From CAIKOD01 sp035543455 (GTDB lineage Archaea > Halobacteriota > Methanomicrobia > Methanomicrobiales > Methanospirillaceae), in assembly GCA_035543455.1 (NCBI GenBank), contig DATKKE010000011.1, positions 17,189 to 81,188 on the forward strand: 64,000 nucleotides of DNA. Direction: 5' to 3'. The notes under the pieces were generated by a model. The model searched no databases. It was given only the letters and a program-made list of their open reading frames with translations, and was not told the origin of the DNA. The stretch's first letter is position 1. Every line of letters starts with the position of its first letter. Below, in pieces: positions 34,778 through 44,368 of the stretch. Both the position numbers and the translations under genes were made by a program.

Positions 34778-36070
34778 ATGACGATGAAGATCCTTCTGGT
34801 AGGCGGTGGGGGCAGGGAACATGCAATTGCGGAGGCTCTTTGCAAAAACAGCGAAATCGAACTTTTTTCGGTAATGGCCAAAAAGAATCCCGGGATATGG
34901 TTGCTTGCAAAACGGGTCCTGATCGAAAAAGAGACCAATATCAGGCGTGTGGCTGGTTTCGCATCGGCGATAGGAGTGCAGTGTGCGATAATCGGGCCCG
35001 AGTCACCCCTCGAGGCCGGGATTGCGGATGCACTCGAAGAGTTGGAGATTGCCTGTGTAGGGCCCACGAGGGAGGCAGCGCGGCTCGAGACCGACAAGGG
35101 GTTCTGCCGGAGCATGATGGAGCGTCATGGCATCGCCGGTTGCCCGAAATACCGTGTATTCCGGGACCAGGAGGCTGCAATTGCATTTATTGAAGCATCC
35201 GACCAGGACCTTGCTGTCAAACCGGTCGGGCTCACCGGGGGAAAGGGAGTCCGTATCATGGGAGAGCATGTCGACAGGGATGGTGCCGTCGACTATGTCA
35301 GGCAGCTTGGCGGTCACGTGGTCGTCGAGGAACGGCTGACCGGCGAGGAGTTTACCCTCCAGGCATTTGTCGACGGCTCCCACCTCATCCCGATGCCGCT
35401 CGTCCAGGACCATAAACGGGCTTTCGAGGGGGACCAGGGCCCGAATACAGGTGGAATGGGTTCCTACAGTATGCCCGACCACGGCCTGCCATTCGTTACA
35501 GCAGGCGACAGGGAAAGGGCCATGCGGATCATGAAGGATGTTGTCAAGGTGATGGCCGATATCGGCCAGCCTTACCGGGGAATCCTGTACGGCCAGTTCA
35601 TGAACACCTCGCGAGGTCCGATGGTTATTGAATTTAATGCCCGGTTCGGTGACCCGGAGGCAATGAACGTCCTCTCTCTCCTTGAATCAGACTTCGGGGA
35701 TGTCATGGCGAGGATCACAAGCGGGACCCTGTCACGGGCATCGGTCAGGTTTGCAAAAGAGGCAACTGTCTGCAAGTACCTCGTCCCGGAAGGCTACCCC
35801 GAGACACCACGCACGGGCAGACCCCTGATTTTTGGCGATTACGGGAGTGCATTCTTATATTATGCGAACGTCGATATTCAGAAAGGGCAGCTCCTGACCC
35901 AGAGCTCCCGTACTCTCGCGTTTGTGGGGAAAGCCGGTACTCTGGAAGAGGCCGAGGAGATTGCCGAAAAAGCGGCTTCATCGGTATCGGGGGACATCAG
36001 GTACCGGCGGGATATCGGTACCCAGTCCCTCCTCCAGCGCAGGATAGAGCATATGAAGGAGATACGATGA
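34778..36070 (+). CDS. purD: phosphoribosylamine-glycine ligase
   Basis: The 430-residue ATP-grasp enzyme begins KILLVGGGGREHAIAEAL and has GPESPLEAG (about 71), VKPVGLTGGKGV (about 147), FEGDQGPNTGGMGSYS (about 210) and VIEFNARFGDPE (about 285), all PurD signatures. It joins glycine to phosphoribosylamine in purine synthesis. Met1 (34778) and Met3 (34784) are both possible starts. The stop overlaps the argF start (ATGA). Confidence 0.95.
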   Translation: MTMKILLVGGGGREHAIAEALCKNSEIELFSVMAKKNPGIWLLAKRVLIEKETNIRRVAGFASAIGVQCAIIGPESPLEAGIADALEELEIACVGPTREAARLETDKGFCRSMMERHGIAGCPKYRVFRDQEAAIAFIEASDQDLAVKPVGLTGGKGVRIMGEHVDRDGAVDYVRQLGGHVVVEERLTGEEFTLQAFVDGSHLIPMPLVQDHKRAFEGDQGPNTGGMGSYSMPDHGLPFVTAGDRERAMRIMKDVVKVMADIGQPYRGILYGQFMNTSRGPMVIEFNARFGDPEAMNVLSLLESDFGDVMARITSGTLSRASVRFAKEATVCKYLVPEGYPETPRTGRPLIFGDYGSAFLYYANVDIQKGQLLTQSSRTLAFVGKAGTLEEAEEIAEKAASSVSGDIRYRRDIGTQSLLQRRIEHMKEIR

Positions 36071-36987
36071 AAAAGGACCTATTGTCGTTCCTTGACATTT
36101 CCGAAGAAGAACTGGACCAGCTACTCGTCGAAGCGCAGCACCTCAAAAAACTGCGAAAAGAAAAGGTCCCCCACGAGTTGCTGCCCAGGAAAACTCTCGC
36201 CATGATATTCGAAAAACCTTCCACGAGGACGAGGCTCTCCTTCGAAGTGGGAATGCATGACCTCGGCGGGCATGCACTCTATCTCAATTCCCAGGATCTC
36301 CAGATCGGGAGAGGAGAAGAGATCAGGGATACTGCCCGGGTTGCATCGAGGTATGTCTCCGGGATCATGATCCGGGCCTACAAGCACCAGACGATCGTTG
36401 ATTTTGCGAAATATGCGCCAATACCTGTCATCAACGGTCTTTCGGACCGGGAACACCCATGCCAGATCCTTGCCGATGTCCTGACAATCTGGGAGCATTT
36501 CGGATCTACCCTCGACCTGAAGATTGCCTGGGTCGGTGATGCGAACAATGTATGTAACTCGCTCCTTCTCTCATCCGCGATTACGGGAATGATCATCAAC
36601 GTTGCAGGGCCCCCCGAGTTCCAGCCGTCTGAAGATCTCGTTGACCTGGCTAATTCGATGGGTGGCCGCGTGGAAGTTATGAAAGACCCCTATGAGGCCG
36701 TAAAGGACGCAAACGTGATCGCGACGGATACCTGGGTATCCATGGGCGAGGAAACCAGCAGGGACTACCGGCTGAAAGCATTCCAGGGATATACCATCGA
36801 CAGCAACCTCGTCAAATCAGCGGATCCCGATGCAATCGTAATGCATTGCCTCCCCGCGCACAGGGGACAGGAGATTTCCGACGAAGTAATCGAGGGACCG
36901 CAGAGTGTCGTGTGGGAAGAAGCTGAAAACAGGCTCCACGCACAGAAAGCGTTACTCGTGAGATTGCTTGGCAATGCGAAGATTTAA
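36067..36987 (+). CDS. argF: ornithine carbamoyltransferase
   Basis: The 306-residue enzyme has the carbamoyl phosphate motif EKPSTRTRLSFE (about 51), HPCQILADV (about 130), the ornithine-loop region WVSMGEE (about 225) and HCLPAHRG (about 260). It makes citrulline from ornithine and carbamoyl phosphate. The motif around residue 225 (SMG) marks it as OTCase rather than ATCase. Coupled to purD by a 4-nt ATGA overlap; last gene of the operon. Confidence 0.95.
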   Translation: MKKDLLSFLDISEEELDQLLVEAQHLKKLRKEKVPHELLPRKTLAMIFEKPSTRTRLSFEVGMHDLGGHALYLNSQDLQIGRGEEIRDTARVASRYVSGIMIRAYKHQTIVDFAKYAPIPVINGLSDREHPCQILADVLTIWEHFGSTLDLKIAWVGDANNVCNSLLLSSAITGMIINVAGPPEFQPSEDLVDLANSMGGRVEVMKDPYEAVKDANVIATDTWVSMGEETSRDYRLKAFQGYTIDSNLVKSADPDAIVMHCLPAHRGQEISDEVIEGPQSVVWEEAENRLHAQKALLVRLLGNAKI

Positions 36988-37401
36988 CCAGATAATTGTT
37001 TTTTTGTATGAATTCCTCTTTTCAGGAACTATAGAGAACTGGTTTGGAAATATTTATAAGATTATATTCGAATCTGTCAATTGCAGAATTACACTGTAAT
37101 TATACCCCGGTCGACATCCCATTTCCGGGGGGTTATGGGACATGAAAGCTATCCGGGACGGAGAACGAAGTGTTCTGAGTGGCCGGTATAAAATCTCCGT
37201 GCAATACCGGTTTATCCCCAAAATGAGGCTGGTGATAACGGAATAGTTGACATAACGTTGATATTCTGTGATGATAGCTGAAATTCCAGCTTTCTGTATT
37301 GTATCGTTGATGACTATCTGCAAACTCTCAGGGACGGGGTCCTTGCGAGATTTTATTTCCGTTGAGAAATCGGAAATTATTATTCAGAGGTTGAAATTAT
37401 T
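36988..37401. other. AT-rich upstream region of the calpain-like gene
   Basis: A T-run at 37000-37006 follows argF and may end that operon. A strong TATA-like AAATATTTATAAG at 37046-37058 would start transcription near 37080 and give the protease gene a leader of about 320 nt. Within the leader a 34-codon ORF (37142-37246, MKAIRDGERS...) has a GGGGGTTATGGGAC motif before it but resembles nothing known. Confidence 0.45.
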
Positions 37402-38319
37402 ATGCCAGACATTGGATGGATGCCTTACCCAAATGCAACATTATTTGACACTACCCCAGTTGTTGATGATCCATGGATGGGAGCAGCTGCTAATTGTTCC
37501 TGCATAGCAGGAATGGCTTCCCTGGCATGGGTTTATCCACAATGGATTCTTCAGAATTTATTTGCGGATTATTCTGCGAATTTCTTTAGTCCAAACCCCG
37601 CTGCTCAACCACTTCCACAAACTAACAATTTATATCAGAACGCATCAGGAGGTCTTAAATATGCAAAATCACGAACATCTACTGAGTATTGGCCTTCTTA
37701 CTATGAAAAATCTTATAAAAAATTGTTATTGGGAATAGTTGCTAAAAATAATGAACCCAATATGGATGGGGATTGGAATAATTTAAGTGCTTATGCAATG
37801 GCCCGTATGACGGGATGGAATGATTCGGGTAACCAGGCAATTCCTGGGACAGCCGCTGATATCTGGAACGCTCTAAAAGCGATATGTGCCCCACTTAGTA
37901 GTCCGGGGGGGGCCAACACGTTTTCTGCCCAGACAAAATACCCGGCCATTGCAATTACTAAAAGCAACGGTAATCCTGGTCTTAATCTTGATAGAGAGCC
38001 TTATGCATCTCATTCATATTCTCTTCTTGGTCTCTATCAGGATGCAGGTAGTAACCAATATGTGATTTTAAGAGACCCAAAAAGCAGTGATGTCACATGG
38101 CCTGCTACGCCGAATTCATATGCATTACTGAATAATTCCCCATGGGTAGTAACATATGCAAATTATGACAGGAGAAACCCCAGGCAACCGATCGCAGGAA
38201 CAGTGACAACAAAAAATATAGCATTAAATAACTGGATTTTTGGATTGAAAATTACAAGTACAAACCCGAATGATTTCACATTCCAGAAATTATTCAATAC
38301 ATTTGCATATATCTCCTGA
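37402..38319 (+). CDS. calpain-like (family C2) cysteine protease
   Basis: The 305-residue protein has NCSCIAGMASLAW (about 31-43), lining up with the calpain GDCWLLAAIASL block, which makes Cys32 the nucleophile. WPSYYEKSYKKLLLG (about 97) matches the calpain WPALLEKAYAK segment, and YASHSYSLLGLY (His204) with YVILRDPKSS (about 220-229) matches GHAY.V and L-RNPW. The usual Asn is Asp225. No signal peptide or TM is present, so it may act in the cytoplasm or leave by another route. GAGGTTG precedes ATG 37402. Base composition is clearly more AT-rich than argF, suggesting acquisition. Confidence 0.72.
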   Translation: MPDIGWMPYPNATLFDTTPVVDDPWMGAAANCSCIAGMASLAWVYPQWILQNLFADYSANFFSPNPAAQPLPQTNNLYQNASGGLKYAKSRTSTEYWPSYYEKSYKKLLLGIVAKNNEPNMDGDWNNLSAYAMARMTGWNDSGNQAIPGTAADIWNALKAICAPLSSPGGANTFSAQTKYPAIAITKSNGNPGLNLDREPYASHSYSLLGLYQDAGSNQYVILRDPKSSDVTWPATPNSYALLNNSPWVVTYANYDRRNPRQPIAGTVTTKNIALNNWIFGLKITSTNPNDFTFQKLFNTFAYIS

Positions 38320-38717
38320 TCTCCTGATAATTTTTCTTTTTCCGACTTTGTTAAGTTACCCATTGGAAAAATTTCGGTCAACTGATCTCGGCTGAAGGGG
38401 GTTTTACCCACTATCTGTCCTTACTCACCGGGAAAGCCATTGGACAGCGTTAATCCGGAACTCCCAAAAATTAATTGTTTTTCGAAGAAGTCCTTATCCG
38501 ACCGGTGGTTGCAACACCGGAGAGCCTCTGGAGTGTCAGATTGTAAGTTAATCTGAATATTGTAAGGAGCATGCTCTTTGGTCAGGATAGGAATGACCCG
38601 CAGGCAGGGTTTCAGAAGAGCTTTTTTTTTTTTAGTCTGAGAAATGTTTATTTAGTGGAGGCTGGCTATCTTGACGTATATCCTATCGGCACTTGAGTAA
38701 TTCGTGGGGGGGCCAAA
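38320..38717. other. intergenic region with terminator and promoter
   Basis: A 12-T run (38622-38633) after the protease gene is a probable terminator. TTTATTTAG at 38648-38656 is a TATA-like element for the next gene, whose start is preceded by GTGGGGGGGCC. The first 300 nt hold no supported gene. Confidence 0.5.
38622..38633 (+). terminator. oligo-T terminator
   Basis: An uninterrupted run of 12 T on the plus strand, about 300 nt after the protease stop and just before the next promoter. Confidence 0.5.
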
Positions 38718-41700
38718 ATGAAATTAACCATGATACCGGTTATACTGCTAATCAGTTTAATTTTCGTCACTGCCTGTTCCGCACAGGAATCAAATAAAAC
38801 AGAAAATATTAGCAATTCACAAAAAAATATGAGCAATATTACTGTAACAAATCTATCAGAAAATCTTTCAATCGGTGAACCAATATCCAATATTTCGTTA
38901 AACAGTTCTCTAATAAATCCTTCAGATAATAATTCTGTTAAAGGGGTCCAATGGAACAATACTAGTATGAATTCATCCCAAAACAGTAGTTTTATTGTAA
39001 TTGCAAATGAAACAACGGATAATAATTTGTCTTCCGGTTTTGAATCAGGACTGGAACAATCCGGGTCATCAGATAATTATACATCGCCGGATTCTTCTCA
39101 AATTATTCAAATGCCAGGTACTGAAACATGTTTGACTCCACAAATGCCCAATATCGATCATACCAATCCCGGCATTAAAAATAATATCATTTATTGGATA
39201 GATTATGGCGATACAGTATCCATCAACGTTTATAATCTCACCTCTGGAAAAGAGATAGAAATCCCATTAAACGGGACCAGTCTTTATTGGTATCCTTTAA
39301 TTGATTTTAGTGAAGATAAACTGGTATATACGGGAGACTGGAATGGCAATTATTCACTCTATATTTATAATATTTCAACAGGTTATGGTACTAGAATAAA
39401 TGCAGGATCTGGTGTTGCAAGCCAGTTTAATCCATCAATTGATGCAAACAGGATAGTATTCGAGGATAACAGGGATGGTAATAATGAAATTTTTATGTAC
39501 GACATACAAACTGGTCAGGAAACTTTAATCTCATCAGGGATGTCTGATTCAATTCAGCATACTCCAGTCATATTTGATAGTTTAATTGCATGGGTTTCAG
39601 AAAAAGATCAGAAATTTAGCATTTATACCTATAATATCTCGACAAAAAATCTGAATTGTATTGTCAATGATACCGGAGAATTTAATGTTGTAAAACCTTC
39701 AATTTTCAATGACTGTGTTGTCTTTGAAGGATATAAAAATAATAAATTTGGCATTTTCCTCTACAATACCACAGCCAAACAGGAATTTAACCTAACTAAT
39801 ATAATGATGCAGTCGGACCAAAAGAATCCAAAAATTTATAATGACTTAATCACCTTCGAAAACTGGGAAAATCAGATAAGTTCTATTTATATATATAATA
39901 CTTCAACAGGAAAAATTTTTACTGTTCCTGGTGATATCCCGGGTTCATCAAAAATAAACCCCGCTATTTATGGAAATAAAATTGTCTGGCAGGACAGTGG
40001 AACTGGTAACAGTAATATTTACCTGTACACAATCGGAAAACAGGAAGTCCCTGTTATTGCAGATTTTACAGCCAATAAGACTTTTAGCCAGACCCCAATT
40101 ACCGTCCAGTTTACCGATAAATCATCCGGGAATCCCTCCAGCTATTTCTGGAAGTTCGGGGATGAAACCGATTCTGCAGAAAAAAATCCTATTCATGTCT
40201 ACACGACGCCGGGACTTTATACGGTCCGTTTAACGGTCAGTACTCCGTGGAGCAGGGATTCCAGGTATATTACGGATTATATAACGGCAGGGACGGTTCC
40301 GAAAACCAGTTTTTCGGCAACCCCGGTATCCGGCCCTCAGGATCTCGAAGTCCATTTCACGGATACATCAACGGGCTCCCCCGATCGGTGGCATTGGGAT
40401 TTCGGTGATTCAGTATATTCTGAAGACCAGAACCCAGTTCACACCTATTCGTCTCCGGGTGTTTTCAATGTCATGCTGACTGCAGGGAATCAGTTCGGAA
40501 ATAGCAGTGTTAATGGTTCAATAACGGTCCTCAACGCGATAAACAGGACGATCTCTTTATTTAACCCTCTTGTTGATCTCTATTCCCCTGATACGGGATT
40601 TATTGAAATAAATACTTCTTCAGGTGATTACGAAACAAAGCTTGAAAATAACAATACAACAGTAGATATCGTTCCTTTGGATAATATTCAGCCCCAGATG
40701 ATCTTTTTTGTAAAAGAAGGAGAAGAATTTCAAATAGAGAATGGAAAAATTAATGGAAATCTATCCAAAATCAGGGTAATATGTGACGATATAATTATTC
40801 AGTCAGGAAAGGAAGCAGATGATCATAACGGATCCGCCAATTATTCATTCGAGGTACCCGGATACGTACCGGCTGCCTCCGTACTTACAAAAATATCTGA
40901 GGAATATACCCCTGAAGAATACCAGAATCTGCTTACAATCCTTAATAATGGTGTGTATTTTAGTGCAAATTCAATTGACAGCATTGCATATCAGGTCTTT
41001 GTGACACAGAAAAATTTCGACACAGAGACGCCCGGAATTATTAATATGAGTGTAAATCACAACTGGGTTCTGAATAATAGTCAGTATCAGGACCCCCGAA
41101 GAACCTTTGTTCTGGCAATGGAGGATGCAAATAATTCCTTCATAAATCTGGATACCAATTTTGAGTATGAGAATTCAACAGAAAAGCTCGATTATTATAT
41201 GATCAACAGTTCTTTGCCAATAAACCTCAGTAAATTATACGTAAACATCTACAATAGCAGTCTTGATCTTGAAAATTCAAGATTAAATTTAATTTACCCA
41301 ATTGAACCGATCACTGAACCAACTTATACTATTACCATTTCAATTGATTCTGACTGGATAAAATGGAACAAACCATATAAATGGAATAACATGTATGAAC
41401 CCGTTGCGATCCTTAGAATCGATGACACTGGTGCTGGTGAGGTGCTGAATACTACTTACATGGGTTATAATCCAATAAATAATACCGACGTTTTCCAGGC
41501 CAGTTCACCACATGGATTTTCAACGTTTGCACTGGTCACGACAAGTAATCCAGGCAACCCTCTTCAGTTATTATATCTCAGCATATTGAGCAGGGTATCT
41601 CCTTCGTCAGCCCCAACTTCTAAACCGAAAATTCCCCAGGTGAGTTATGGGGGAGGTGGTGGCGGTGGCAGCTATGGTGGTAGCGGGAACATTGTGACCT

Positions 41701-41993
41701 CGTCATCATCGACCGAATCGACCGCATCGTCTTCCCCATCTACTCCTGGTGAAGGTTCAACAGTTTCACAATCATCGCCTGATCTGGGCAGTTCCGCCTT
41801 CCTAGGGAATTCAGCTCCGGCTCCGCAGGCAGCTGCCACTCAGGGAAATCCTGCCCTTCCTCCAGCGGCAATAGCTCCCTCCCAGGGACCAGGGATTTCA
41901 ATATTTACCTTGTTTGTGGAAGCTGCCGCAGCGATATCAGTTATCCTGCTCGTGGTATTCAGTATTTATTCAAGGTACCGGAAATTTGATTGA
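38718..41993 (+). CDS. large surface protein: TolB-like beta-propeller, two PKD domains, C-terminal TM
   Basis: The 1091-residue protein has a signal peptide (1-23, ending ACSAQES) and a long Asn/Ser-rich linker with many N-glycosylation sequons. A propeller of PD40/TolB-like repeats follows (about 145-445; IDANRIVFEDNRDGNNEIFM type). Next are two PKD domains (about 450-610; YFWKFGDE, WHWDFGD), an unassigned domain (about 615-960), a Gly-rich stretch, a Ser/Pro/Ala-rich stalk, one TM helix (about 1060-1083) and SRYRKFD. It is anchored in the membrane and faces outward. DNA is AT-rich like the adjacent protease gene. Function unknown. Confidence 0.85.
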   Translation: MKLTMIPVILLISLIFVTACSAQESNKTENISNSQKNMSNITVTNLSENLSIGEPISNISLNSSLINPSDNNSVKGVQWNNTSMNSSQNSSFIVIANETTDNNLSSGFESGLEQSGSSDNYTSPDSSQIIQMPGTETCLTPQMPNIDHTNPGIKNNIIYWIDYGDTVSINVYNLTSGKEIEIPLNGTSLYWYPLIDFSEDKLVYTGDWNGNYSLYIYNISTGYGTRINAGSGVASQFNPSIDANRIVFEDNRDGNNEIFMYDIQTGQETLISSGMSDSIQHTPVIFDSLIAWVSEKDQKFSIYTYNISTKNLNCIVNDTGEFNVVKPSIFNDCVVFEGYKNNKFGIFLYNTTAKQEFNLTNIMMQSDQKNPKIYNDLITFENWENQISSIYIYNTSTGKIFTVPGDIPGSSKINPAIYGNKIVWQDSGTGNSNIYLYTIGKQEVPVIADFTANKTFSQTPITVQFTDKSSGNPSSYFWKFGDETDSAEKNPIHVYTTPGLYTVRLTVSTPWSRDSRYITDYITAGTVPKTSFSATPVSGPQDLEVHFTDTSTGSPDRWHWDFGDSVYSEDQNPVHTYSSPGVFNVMLTAGNQFGNSSVNGSITVLNAINRTISLFNPLVDLYSPDTGFIEINTSSGDYETKLENNNTTVDIVPLDNIQPQMIFFVKEGEEFQIENGKINGNLSKIRVICDDIIIQSGKEADDHNGSANYSFEVPGYVPAASVLTKISEEYTPEEYQNLLTILNNGVYFSANSIDSIAYQVFVTQKNFDTETPGIINMSVNHNWVLNNSQYQDPRRTFVLAMEDANNSFINLDTNFEYENSTEKLDYYMINSSLPINLSKLYVNIYNSSLDLENSRLNLIYPIEPITEPTYTITISIDSDWIKWNKPYKWNNMYEPVAILRIDDTGAGEVLNTTYMGYNPINNTDVFQASSPHGFSTFALVTTSNPGNPLQLLYLSILSRVSPSSAPTSKPKIPQVSYGGGGGGGSYGGSGNIVTSSSSTESTASSSPSTPGEGSTVSQSSPDLGSSAFLGNSAPAPQAAATQGNPALPPAAIAPSQGPGISIFTLFVEAAAAISVILLVVFSIYSRYRKFD

Positions 41994-42301
41994 AAATGAG
42001 CCATAAAAAAACTAAATAAAAATAAATTTTGTATATTTTTCATGAATTGAATTTATTTTTTCTGTGTTAAGATAAATCAGATATCTTTAATACCGATTGA
42101 CAGGATGGACTAATATACAGGGGACATATTCACAAAATATGGGAAACAGTGGGGGTTACTATAGATGATCCGGGGTAATTTATTTGGAGTTCTGGTACTA
42201 CTGCAGCGATGACATCCATAATTTTCATTGTCGTATTCAGCATGTATACCCGGTATCGCCGAAAGGAAAAGGACTGATTTTATTATTGATTCAGGAAAAT
42301 T
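41994..42301. other. intergenic region with surface-protein tail remnant
   Basis: AT-rich; 42179-42277 is a pseudogene fragment listed separately. No other feature is recognised. Confidence 0.5.
42179..42277 (+). pseudogene. C-terminal TM-tail remnant of a surface protein
   Basis: Right after an in-frame TAA (42176) the frame reads FIWSSGTTAAMTSIIFIVVF then SMYTRYRRKEKD and stops. This is the membrane helix plus basic tail of a surface protein and resembles the end of the preceding 1091-residue protein (VILLVVFSIYSRYRKFD). No start codon or exported domain remains, so a paralogue next door has been deleted down to its tail. Confidence 0.6.
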
Positions 42302-43279
42302 ATGATAGATCTTGACTTCATATTCTGGCCAAAAGATCCGAATCTTTCCCGGCTTGAAGAACAAGGCCGGGTAGATGAGCTTATCAGGATGCTCGGCCAT
42401 CCGGACCCGGGTATACAGGTGCGATCCACGGAGGCATTAGCCCGGATTGGTGAACCGGTAGTCGAAGACCTGGTCGCTGCCCTGAAACACTGGAAAATTT
42501 CTGTACGGCTCGGGGCGGTGGAAGCTCTGGGGATGATCGGATCGAAGGCCGGCATCGCCCCTCTCGTGGAGCGGCTTGAAAAGGATAAGAGTAATGAAGT
42601 CCGGTGGGCTGCCGCACTGGCTCTTTCAGGGTTTGGTACCAATGCACCAATCCTGCCCCTGATCATGGCATTGCGGGATCCCGACAAATATGTCAGGAAA
42701 GGGGCCGCGGAGACTCTTGATATACTGGGATGGGAACGGGAAGATGCTAGGCTTGAAGTATACTATTACATTGCAAAACAGGAATGGGCTCGTCTTCCTG
42801 TTTTAGGAGAAGCGGCAGTCGCTCCGCTGCTCGAATATCTCCATGATCCGGATCCGCTGGTGAGGAAGAATGTGGTCCACACTCTCGGCGAATTACACAG
42901 TCCTGCTGCCAGATCGGCCTGTAGTTCTGCGCTTCAGGACCCTGACAAACGGGTAAGGACAGAAGCGGTCATTTCATTTCCTAAATGCAATATTCCCCTG
43001 ATGCAGCTCCCGATGGGTCTTGCCAAACGGCCGAGGACAAAACCGAATCCTCTCGTTGCCGGGTTTCTCAACCTCCTCTTTATTGGTATCGGGTATAACT
43101 ACCTTGGGTACTGGTTCGGATTTCTCCTCTTCCAGGTCTTTATTACAATTAACCTGATGGTAATTGCTCTTTCGGGGAGTCCTCTTCCGCTCCTTGCCCT
43201 CCCGGTAATTACCGTACCGTATTCGATCCCATTTGCCGTTCATGCCTGGTACCTCGCTGAACAAATCCCGGACCTGTAA
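42302..43279 (+). CDS. HEAT-repeat protein with C-terminal TM2-like membrane domain, copy 1
   Basis: The 325-residue protein starts MIDLDFIFWPKDPNLSRLEE and has five or six HEAT/PBS-lyase-like repeats (about 20-230; VRSTEALARIGEPVVEDLV type). The C-terminal domain (about 240-325) begins KRPRTKPNPLVAGFLNLLFI and has GYNYLGYWFGFLLF, with two or three TM helices, and resembles TM2 domains. The repeats should be cytosolic and bind a partner. The next gene encodes a paralogue of the same build; the two form a tandem duplication. Confidence 0.8.
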   Translation: MIDLDFIFWPKDPNLSRLEEQGRVDELIRMLGHPDPGIQVRSTEALARIGEPVVEDLVAALKHWKISVRLGAVEALGMIGSKAGIAPLVERLEKDKSNEVRWAAALALSGFGTNAPILPLIMALRDPDKYVRKGAAETLDILGWEREDARLEVYYYIAKQEWARLPVLGEAAVAPLLEYLHDPDPLVRKNVVHTLGELHSPAARSACSSALQDPDKRVRTEAVISFPKCNIPLMQLPMGLAKRPRTKPNPLVAGFLNLLFIGIGYNYLGYWFGFLLFQVFITINLMVIALSGSPLPLLALPVITVPYSIPFAVHAWYLAEQIPDL

Positions 43280-43405
43280 CATGCTGCCCCGACCCGATCT
43301 TCGAATAAATCTGCGGCCACGCAGCTCGATACCTCTTCATGAAAACGAATGGCCGGGACACGTTCCAGAACGGAACTGGCGTGCAACCGGAAGGGACGTG
43401 GCCGG

Positions 43406-44368
43406 ATGAAGATTTGGAATATTTTCCGTCCCGATAAACCAGACATTGAACGTCTCAAAGAAAAGCGGGATATCCATGAACTGGTCTGGATGCTCCGCTA
43501 TCCTGACCTTGAAATCCAGTGGCAGGCAGCAGCGGCTCTCAGTACTTTTGGAAAAGAAGGCGTCGACCATTTACTGGAAGCATTGCGGAAAACCAGAAAT
43601 AAGCACGTGAAACTTGGGATCATCGAGGCACTCGGCGAGATCCGCGACAACCGTGCGGTACCCGATCTCCTGAAGGCATTAAAGGATAATGACAATGAGA
43701 TCCGCTGGGAAGCCGCCTTGGCACTTGGTGAAATCGGTGATGCCGGATCGATTCCCGCACTTGTCGAAGGCCTGAAAGATGAAGACCGTTACGTGAGATA
43801 CGCAACCGCTATAGCGCTCGAACGGCTGAACTGGAAGCCGGAAAATGAAACGCTCCACGCTTACCTGCACCTCGGGAAACAGGAATGGGACAAATTGCAG
43901 GGGATCGGGTACCCGGCAATAGAAGCACTCGCTGTCGCCTTAAAAGATCGTAACGCTGACGTGCGTGAAAAAGCAGTCCAGGTGCTAGGAGAGATCGGGT
44001 CGCCGGATGCAATTCCTTTTGTCTACCGGGCGCTTCGCGATGCAAGCGATGAAGTCCGATGGAGCGCCGTTAAGGCAGCTCCCCGTGTAGGTATTTCATT
44101 GATGTATCTCCCCCGCGGGTTGTCGATGAGACCGAGGATCCGGAAAAACCCTGCAATCGCCGCTTTTCTTAATTTTGTGCTGCCGGGGATGGGTTATTTC
44201 TATCTTGGCAAATGGTGGGGTATCGTTGTTTTCCAGATTGACGTATACATAACAACGCTTAACTTCGCCTCGAATGGGGAACTGTTCACCTATGTATACA
44301 CTATCCCCATATATCTCGCACTTGCGGCCCATGCATGGTATATGGCCAGCAAAATGCCTGACCTGTAA
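43406..44368 (+). CDS. HEAT-repeat protein with C-terminal TM2-like membrane domain, copy 2
   Basis: The 320-residue protein starts at ATG 43406 (MKIWNIFRPDKPD), which lines up with copy 1; the frame is open 19 codons upstream but those have no counterpart. HEAT repeats (about 20-225) are more regular than in copy 1 (AVPDLLKALKDNDNEIRWEA, ALALGEIGDAGSIPALVEGL). The end mirrors copy 1: MRPRIRKNPAIAAFLNFVLP and GYFYLGKWWGIVVFQ, finishing WYMASKMPDL against WYLAEQIPDL. Function unknown; a paired membrane scaffold is an inference. Confidence 0.8.
   Translation: MKIWNIFRPDKPDIERLKEKRDIHELVWMLRYPDLEIQWQAAAALSTFGKEGVDHLLEALRKTRNKHVKLGIIEALGEIRDNRAVPDLLKALKDNDNEIRWEAALALGEIGDAGSIPALVEGLKDEDRYVRYATAIALERLNWKPENETLHAYLHLGKQEWDKLQGIGYPAIEALAVALKDRNADVREKAVQVLGEIGSPDAIPFVYRALRDASDEVRWSAVKAAPRVGISLMYLPRGLSMRPRIRKNPAIAAFLNFVLPGMGYFYLGKWWGIVVFQIDVYITTLNFASNGELFTYVYTIPIYLALAAHAWYMASKMPDL

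Noticed and set aside
37054..37323. 89-codon minus-strand ORF upstream of the calpain-like gene
   Set aside because: Lies over the TATA element and leader of the plus-strand gene; composition is that of non-coding AT-rich DNA and no family is evident.
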